From: Urinicoccus massiliensis
GTDB taxonomy: Bacteria > Bacillota > Clostridia > Tissierellales > Peptoniphilaceae
Assembly (NCBI RefSeq): GCF_900120405.1
Contig: NZ_LT635493.1
Location: 961,452-1,025,451 of the forward strand
Reading direction: 5' to 3'
DNA length: 64,000 nucleotides
A model generated the notes under the pieces. It made no database searches, was not told where the DNA came from, and saw nothing but the letters and a program-made list of their open reading frames with translations. Position 1 is the stretch's first letter; each line of letters starts with the position of its first letter. Made by a program: the position numbers and the translations under genes. Of the stretch, positions 58,479 through 64,000 are shown one piece after another.

Positions 58479-58997
58479 ATGAAAGGGCTCATTCTCTATT
58501 CATCCCTGACGGGAAATACCAAAACAATGGCTCAGGCCATCTATACTAATTTCAAGAAAAGAGGATTGGATTTAGATCTTCAAGAAATTGGACACCATCG
58601 TCCCCCAGAAGACTATGACTATGCCTTAATTGGTGCCTGGATAGATAAGGCCAAGCCCAACAAAGCAGCCTTAAAGGTCATTGAAGCAACGAGACAAAAA
58701 AACCTAGGTCTCTTTGCTACTTTGGGAGCCATGCCTTATTCAGATCATGGGGTTAAGGTCCAGAAGAATTTGGAAGAATTGTTGAAAGGGAAAAATTCCT
58801 TAGGGACTTACCTTTGCCCTGGAAAAGTAGACCCCAAACTTTTAAAAAAAATGGAGGGATTCACCTCTAAGATTATTCCCAAATCCATTCGAGATCAGAT
58901 GGTTCAAACGGGAAAAGAATCTAGATATGCAACAAAAGAGGAGCTTAAAGAAGTAGGAGACTACTTTTTTAAGCAAGTTGAAAATTTAAAGAAATAA
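58479..58997 (+). CDS. Flavodoxin-family protein of the haem operon
   Basis: A 172-residue flavoprotein. ILYSSLTGNTKTMAQAIY is the FMN phosphate loop, and DYALIGAWIDKAKPNKAAL and LFATLGAMPYSDHG the later flavin-contact regions; the layout fits the Flavodoxin_3 type. It starts one base after htsC, so it is translated with the importer. It may deliver electrons for anaerobic haem breakdown or iron release, by analogy with flavodoxins of HmuF type. No haem-degrading radical-SAM gene is seen in the window. Confidence 0.88.
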   Translation: MKGLILYSSLTGNTKTMAQAIYTNFKKRGLDLDLQEIGHHRPPEDYDYALIGAWIDKAKPNKAALKVIEATRQKNLGLFATLGAMPYSDHGVKVQKNLEELLKGKNSLGTYLCPGKVDPKLLKKMEGFTSKIIPKSIRDQMVQTGKESRYATKEELKEVGDYFFKQVENLKK

Positions 58998-59011
58998 GTA
59001 AGGAGGAAAAC

Positions 59012-61021
59012 TTGAAAAAAAAGATAATGGCCTGGGTATTGGCCTTCCTTATCATTTTTTTACAAATGCCCACGCTTGCTTTTGCAGAAGCAAAAGAAGA
59101 AGTCCAAGCAAAAAAAACCTATACGGTTCCCGTACAATTGATGCATGCCCATGAGGAAAAAGAATCCATGGGAAATGGTGCTTTAATTCATCAAGCTAAG
59201 GTAGTGGTTAAGGATGGGAAAGTCCAGGTAGACTTGACCTTTAAAGGCCTAGAATTTATGAATATGTATGGACACTTAACCAAGTTATTTGTCTATAAAG
59301 ACAATATTTTTCCGGGAACAGAGACAAGCCCCATGCAAGTTATCGAGAACATGCAAGATACAGGCTTAGATGGAAAGACCAATACCTTTCCCAAAGTGCT
59401 TCGATTTGAGATGGATCAAAAGGCTTTTTTACAGGCCGAGTGCATTTGGGTCCAAGTCAATGTAGATGCCATGGATGCTTTAAATTCGAATATGCAAGGG
59501 GAGGCATCTTATGACAAGATCACCCAAGGTGCTGGAGCGCAAAATGCAAAGTTAGTTTTTAACCTTACAGAAATGAAAAAAGACTTGGAAGGAGGAGAAG
59601 AACCTCCTAGTCCTCAACCAGGAATAGCCGACAAAAAAGCCTTGATTAAGGCAATCCAAGATTATGGCAATGCAGGAGGAGAAGCCTATACCTATGAATC
59701 CAATACGCGATATATCAAGGCCTATCAAAATGCCTTAACCTTGCTGGGACTAGATACCAGTCAAAAAGTAATTAATGAGGCAGTTAAGAACTTAAAATCG
59801 GCTTATGAGGGCCTTGTGAAGGCACAGGCACCCTCTAATGGTGGAAATAGTGGAGGAAATAATTTTAATACTGATACGGGAAATCAAAACGGCAACAACC
59901 TTAATCCAGGAAACAACAACCAACAACAAGCAAATGTCATTACCTATCAAGTACCAGTGGAAGTTTTAAAGGCCTTTGACTCCGGTTATTCCATGGCCAA
60001 TAATGCCATCAACCATACAGCCTATGTTGAAGTGTCCAAAAACCAATGCCGCTATAACGTTCAATTTGGACCTATGCAAAGAAACTTTGGAGGAAAGACT
60101 TTAACTGGGAACCTCTACAATCTTTTTATCTTAGATGGGGGAGAAAGGCAAGCAAACCAGGGAGCCAATAACACCTGGTCTTGGATTATGAATAAGAAGG
60201 CGGATAAAGTGCGGATTAAGGTTTGGGTAGATGCCATGGACCATATTGCTTCAGATACAGAACATGGGAACCCCTTGATAAAAGGAAAGGGAGCCCAAGA
60301 AGCAATTTTATCCCTCAACTGGAATCAAGCCAAAGAAGTATCTCGGTCCGGAACCGCCAATAATAACAATCTCTTTCAAGCTGGTTTCCAAAATAGTCAA
60401 ACGACTACTAATACCGACCCATTTAAGCAAACAGAAACCCAAAAAACAGTGACTAGCCAAGAAACAGCCATAAAATCAAAAACGGGATTCAGTGACACAA
60501 ACGGCCATTGGGCAAAAACAGCCATTGACTACGTTACCAGTAAAGGCTACTTTATGGGAATCGGGGGAGGCAAATTTGCCCCAGATGAAACCACAACGAG
60601 AGGTCAGTTTGTAACCGTCTTAGGACGAATGGCCCAAGTGAAGACAAAAGATTATTCCTCTTCTAGCTTTTCTGACGTAGCCATTTCTAGCTATTACGGT
60701 CCCTATGTGGAATGGGCAGCAAAGAAACAGATTGTCCAAGGTGTAGGGGATGGAAAGTACGATCCAAATCGAACCATCAGCCGAGAAGAAATGGCCCTAA
60801 TGATACGAAACTTTTTAAAGGCTACCGGGAGAACCATAAAAGAAAAACAAGCAGCAAGTTTTGCTGACCAAGAAGAAATCTCCCCTTGGGCGAAAGATGC
60901 TGTCCTAAAGATGGCAAAACTCGGCCTAGTCAAAGGAACAGACAAGGGGAATTTTGAACCCAGAGGACCTTTCACAAGAGCCCAAGTTGCTCAAGTCCTC
61001 TATAATATTGACCACCATTAA
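59012..61021 (+). CDS. NEAT-NEAT-SLH surface haemophore
   Basis: A 669-residue secreted protein with TTG start after AAGGAGG. Signal peptide (1-27). NEAT 1 (about 35-188) has SMGN at 52-55 and VDAMD with Met154; NEAT 2 (about 308-440) has SMAN at 327-330 and VWVDAMD with Met409. A helical FIVAR-like linker (about 205-270) and an Asn/Gly-rich stretch lie between. Three SLH repeats (about 492-660; FSDTNGHWAKTAIDYV, FSDVAISSYYGPYVEWA, FADQEEISPWAKDAVLKM) anchor it to the wall. It probably captures haem at the cell surface and passes it inward. Confidence 0.92.
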   Translation: MKKKIMAWVLAFLIIFLQMPTLAFAEAKEEVQAKKTYTVPVQLMHAHEEKESMGNGALIHQAKVVVKDGKVQVDLTFKGLEFMNMYGHLTKLFVYKDNIFPGTETSPMQVIENMQDTGLDGKTNTFPKVLRFEMDQKAFLQAECIWVQVNVDAMDALNSNMQGEASYDKITQGAGAQNAKLVFNLTEMKKDLEGGEEPPSPQPGIADKKALIKAIQDYGNAGGEAYTYESNTRYIKAYQNALTLLGLDTSQKVINEAVKNLKSAYEGLVKAQAPSNGGNSGGNNFNTDTGNQNGNNLNPGNNNQQQANVITYQVPVEVLKAFDSGYSMANNAINHTAYVEVSKNQCRYNVQFGPMQRNFGGKTLTGNLYNLFILDGGERQANQGANNTWSWIMNKKADKVRIKVWVDAMDHIASDTEHGNPLIKGKGAQEAILSLNWNQAKEVSRSGTANNNNLFQAGFQNSQTTTNTDPFKQTETQKTVTSQETAIKSKTGFSDTNGHWAKTAIDYVTSKGYFMGIGGGKFAPDETTTRGQFVTVLGRMAQVKTKDYSSSSFSDVAISSYYGPYVEWAAKKQIVQGVGDGKYDPNRTISREEMALMIRNFLKATGRTIKEKQAASFADQEEISPWAKDAVLKMAKLGLVKGTDKGNFEPRGPFTRAQVAQVLYNIDHH

Positions 61022-61079
61022 GTAAAAAGAAAGAACACATCAAAGGATAAAAGTTTGATTGTATTTGAAAGGAGAAAAA

Positions 61080-64000
61080 ATGAAAAATCAAAAAGAATGG
61101 GAGCGGTTTTGCTCTGCAACCTTAGCAGGAATACTTCTCATAGGCTCCATGCCCATTTATGCACAAGATAGTCAAGAGGGATTACCTAACCCCAAGCCGG
61201 CGATTCAGGCAGCTCTTGGGGAAGAAAAGAAGGTAGAAGCTACGCAAAGATACTTAGTTCCTGTGAAACTGATGCATGCCTATACTCCGGGTAGAGCATC
61301 CATGGGGAATGGTGCCCTAGTAAAAACAGCTTTAGTAACAGTTCAAGGAGATATGGCAACAGTGGACTTCTTTTTAGGTGGTCTTTCCTTTATGAATATG
61401 TTTGGCCATGTTACCAATATCTTTTACTATAAAGACAACTACTATAAATACAACGATCCCAAGACACAAGAAATAAAAATGGACGTCGTTCGCACCCATA
61501 TGGATACAGATTTAACAGGAAAGCCTAGAGAATTTCCCAAGCAACTTCGCTTTACTCTACAAAAAGACCTCTTAGAAAAAGAGGGTTTTGCCTGGGTAAG
61601 GGTTTGGGTAGATGCCATGGATTCTATAGCTAATGGTGGAGAGAGTCCTTATGAGCCTGGAAAAGCAGGTACGGGAGCACAAAATGCTAAATTGACCTTC
61701 GATTTTTCCAATAAAATTGAAGTGGAGAAAAAGGCTGATAATGCTCTCTATACTGTAGCTTTTTCCAGTAAGTATACAAATGATCAAAACCAGCTTGCTC
61801 AAACCCAAATGGTGATAGCGGGAAAACAAGCCGTGGAACCTAGAGAATTTTCTAAGGGAATGCGTATCCAAAGGGAAGAAAAGGCAGAAAAAAAGACCTA
61901 TGTCTTTAAAGGATGGTATCAAGGAGACCAAGAATTTGACTTTTCTACTCCCGTTACAGGAGACTTAAAGTTAAGTGCTAAGTGGGAAGAAGCAGCTTCT
62001 GTAGATAAAACTGCTTTAGAACAAAGTCTCGTCAAGGCCAAGGAAAAATTGAAAACAAATGAAGACTTAATTGTTAAAGAAAGTGCAGATCAAGTAGAAA
62101 AAGGAACAAAATTTATTGTAAAAACAGCCAAAGAAGCCTTAGAAAAAGCCATTGGAGAAACGGAAACTGTCCTGAAGGATCCAGAAGCAAGCCAAGACGA
62201 CATTAATGCAGCAAAAGACAGCCTAGATCAAGCAATACAAACTTTTGAAACAGGTATTCAAATAGGGACAAAAGAAAGACCAAGTGAACCTACATCGGAA
62301 ATCCCCAAATTTACAGACAAGTCTGTTACTGTTGACGATGCAGCTTTTTATAAAAAAGACTATGATCCAGAAGAAACAGACGAGGATGAAAAGTTAGATA
62401 TATCCAACGATTTTTGGAGTCATGAAATAGAATATGAAGAATTTGAAGATAAAGGGATTACGGTCTATAAAATTGGATTTGGGAATCAATTTAAAAAAAG
62501 CGACGGGGACTATATGTGCTATACGGATACAGTCAGTGCCCTTTTGGACGGGAAGGAATACAAAGCCGAAATGACCCAGGCGGGCCCAGATCGTCTTTTC
62601 CGTTTTGTCCTGCCAGGAAAAGTAAGAAAAGAAGTGCCTTTAAAAATCCATGCGCTCCCTTCTGTAGGAACGGACTATGAGTATAAAGAAGTCGTTTTAC
62701 AAGTTCGAGATACGACAAAACCAGATACTCCCCCGATCCCCGAAGATCCTCAAAAGATTCAAGATGGAGTCTACCCAGTAAAGGTAGATCTAAAAAATTA
62801 TTATGAAAATAAAGCATCCATGGGAAATAAGGCCTTAACCCAAGATGCAACGGTTACAGTTAAAGATGGCAAGGCCACCATTAACTTATCGGTAAAGCCC
62901 ATTGACTTTAGTGGCATATTTGGAGGGCTAACCAACATATTTGTTATTAAAGAAGGGACGAAATATGATCATGCGAAAAAGGATAATTTAATCCCAGCAC
63001 TTGGATCGGAGAAAAAAACTTTTAAAGACAAGGAAGGCAAGGAAAAAGAATATTTCACTAAATTTGCTTTTGATGTGCCCCTGGAAGCAGTGAAAGAAAA
63101 AAGAGAAGTAGGACTTGTTGTTTGGGTAGATGCCATGGATTCCATTGCTGGCGGAACACCTGGTGCTGGGCAACAACCGGCGATGTTAAGAATCTATGGT
63201 GGAAGCACCCCCATGGATGGGTTCCCTGAAGAAGAACCTGGCATTCCAAATATGCCAAAAACAGATCCAGCAAGCCCGGTAGATCCTTTGACAAACCCAA
63301 AAACGATTTACGGTATGGCAGAACATTATCATGAAGCAGGGGCACCATCCATGGCCAACACAACCCTTGACCATAATGTGCTTGTGGAAGAGTTGGAAGG
63401 AAAGACTCGCTATCAAGTGACCTTTAATGAATTTGTAGATAAAGAATTTGGCATTAACGAGCCAATGGTTTCCGTTGGTCAACTTTGGTATAAGGATACA
63501 AATGGGCAAGTAAAAGAAGCATACCTAGCAGACAAAGATGGCAACAAGAGAGTTTATCGCTTCGAAATAACAGGAGGAGCTCAAAATAGGATAGACTTGA
63601 CTGCCTTAGTAGTACCCATGCAAAAGATTTTAGGGGATGGAGCAGCTATTCAAAAAACTTGGTTAAACTTATCTGATAAACAAATTGAAGGAAAGACAAC
63701 AGATGACCGTTATGAACGGATTTATTATGAAACTCTTCTCGAAGAGGACCCCCAATTGACAGAAGGTTTGGTTCAAGTGAAGACGCCTGGCATTACAGGT
63801 CTTAAGAAAGTTTCTAGAACGTATAAAACCATCAATGGCGTGATTACAGGCAAAGCCATTGAGACAAAGGAAGAAGTCATTAAGAGTGTACAAAATCGAG
63901 TTTTAAGTGTTTGGAATAAACAGGCTTATGAAGCAAAAAAACTAGCTTATGAAAAAGAAGTGAATCAAAACACGCAAAACTTCCATCCTGGGAAGTTGGT
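61080..64000 (+). CDS. Giant multi-NEAT surface protein with B-repeat and G5-like domain (3' end cut)
   Basis: Open for 973 codons from ATG 61080 (AAAGGAG upstream) to the window edge. After a signal peptide come NEAT 1 (about 57-215; SMGN 74-77, VWVDAMDSIA with Met180), a Listeria-type beta repeat (about 220-310, ending FKGWYQGDQEFDFSTPVTGD), a helical FIVAR-like region (about 325-400), a NEAT-like domain without the hallmarks (about 430-550), NEAT 3 (about 563-705; SMGN with Met581, VWVDAMDSIA with Met686), a further NEAT-like domain (SMAN near 757-760), and a G5-like domain (about 880-950; TYKTINGVITGKAIETKEEV). The wall anchor lies beyond the window. A role in binding haem or haemoproteins outside the cell is inferred from the domains. 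Confidence 0.9.
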   Translation, partial: MKNQKEWERFCSATLAGILLIGSMPIYAQDSQEGLPNPKPAIQAALGEEKKVEATQRYLVPVKLMHAYTPGRASMGNGALVKTALVTVQGDMATVDFFLGGLSFMNMFGHVTNIFYYKDNYYKYNDPKTQEIKMDVVRTHMDTDLTGKPREFPKQLRFTLQKDLLEKEGFAWVRVWVDAMDSIANGGESPYEPGKAGTGAQNAKLTFDFSNKIEVEKKADNALYTVAFSSKYTNDQNQLAQTQMVIAGKQAVEPREFSKGMRIQREEKAEKKTYVFKGWYQGDQEFDFSTPVTGDLKLSAKWEEAASVDKTALEQSLVKAKEKLKTNEDLIVKESADQVEKGTKFIVKTAKEALEKAIGETETVLKDPEASQDDINAAKDSLDQAIQTFETGIQIGTKERPSEPTSEIPKFTDKSVTVDDAAFYKKDYDPEETDEDEKLDISNDFWSHEIEYEEFEDKGITVYKIGFGNQFKKSDGDYMCYTDTVSALLDGKEYKAEMTQAGPDRLFRFVLPGKVRKEVPLKIHALPSVGTDYEYKEVVLQVRDTTKPDTPPIPEDPQKIQDGVYPVKVDLKNYYENKASMGNKALTQDATVTVKDGKATINLSVKPIDFSGIFGGLTNIFVIKEGTKYDHAKKDNLIPALGSEKKTFKDKEGKEKEYFTKFAFDVPLEAVKEKREVGLVVWVDAMDSIAGGTPGAGQQPAMLRIYGGSTPMDGFPEEEPGIPNMPKTDPASPVDPLTNPKTIYGMAEHYHEAGAPSMANTTLDHNVLVEELEGKTRYQVTFNEFVDKEFGINEPMVSVGQLWYKDTNGQVKEAYLADKDGNKRVYRFEITGGAQNRIDLTALVVPMQKILGDGAAIQKTWLNLSDKQIEGKTTDDRYERIYYETLLEEDPQLTEGLVQVKTPGITGLKKVSRTYKTINGVITGKAIETKEEVIKSVQNRVLSVWNKQAYEAKKLAYEKEVNQNTQNFHPGKL

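Overview
The window reads as the chromosome of an anaerobic, fermentative Gram-positive bacterium of the Firmicutes. My best guess is a Peptoniphilaceae/Tissierellia-type anaerobic coccus. That guess is inferred from gene content (V-type ATPase, thiolase/crotonase/Hbd carbon-chain genes, SLH and NEAT surface proteins, frequent GTG/TTG starts, strong AGGAGG-type ribosome sites); no rRNA is present to prove it. Most genes are tightly packed and often overlap by 4-20 bases. The housekeeping part (about 1-33 kb and 34.7-43.6 kb) favours codons ending in C or G. The 48.3-64 kb part, hicAB and a few small genes are visibly more AT-rich.

Layout. 1-6.2 kb: a reverse-strand regulator mixing RNA polymerase alpha-CTD-like and sigma-4-like motifs (cut by the left edge), an acidic cytoplasmic protein, a polysaccharide deacetylase, an AI-2E family membrane protein and a TIM-barrel protein. 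6.4-13.3 kb: a complete lower-glycolysis operon (gap-pgk-tpiA-gpmI-eno) followed by a histidine phosphatase and apt. 13.3-18 kb: FabK-like reductase and a heat-shock pair (DnaJ-like/ClpB) behind a CtsR-type operator. 18.2-21.2 kb: thl-crt-hbd. 21.3-30.2 kb: a nine-gene V-type ATPase operon whose rotor subunit carries the known sodium-binding residues and whose leader has a riboswitch-like structure ending in a terminator. 30.3-34.4 kb: cell-wall genes (SLH-anchored D,D-carboxypeptidase, MurA) and two small envelope proteins.

34.4-43.6 kb: a promoter followed by a roughly 225-base structured leader and terminator, then a peptidase C26/M20/oligopeptide ABC transporter operon, a DtxR-family regulator and a lipoprotein. 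43.7-48.3 kb: a HicAB toxin-antitoxin pair with its own promoter, a tRNA-Thr, a HAD phosphatase, DNA polymerase IV, a thioesterase and an EamA exporter.

48.3-64 kb: an AT-rich haem/iron island, bordered on its left by what looks like the end of an IS3-family element. It holds a DUF454 protein, a CydD/CydC-like ABC pair and a winged-helix regulator. A Fur-like box follows, then a NEAT-domain membrane protein, a Shp orthologue with both haem-ligand methionines, an HtsABC/IsdEF-type haem importer and a flavodoxin. The island ends with a NEAT-NEAT-SLH protein and a giant multi-NEAT/G5 surface protein that runs off the right edge. Together these form a plausible relay from the S-layer or wall, through membrane-anchored haem carriers, to an ABC importer, with a flavodoxin that could supply electrons for haem use. 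This is the most interesting system in the window.
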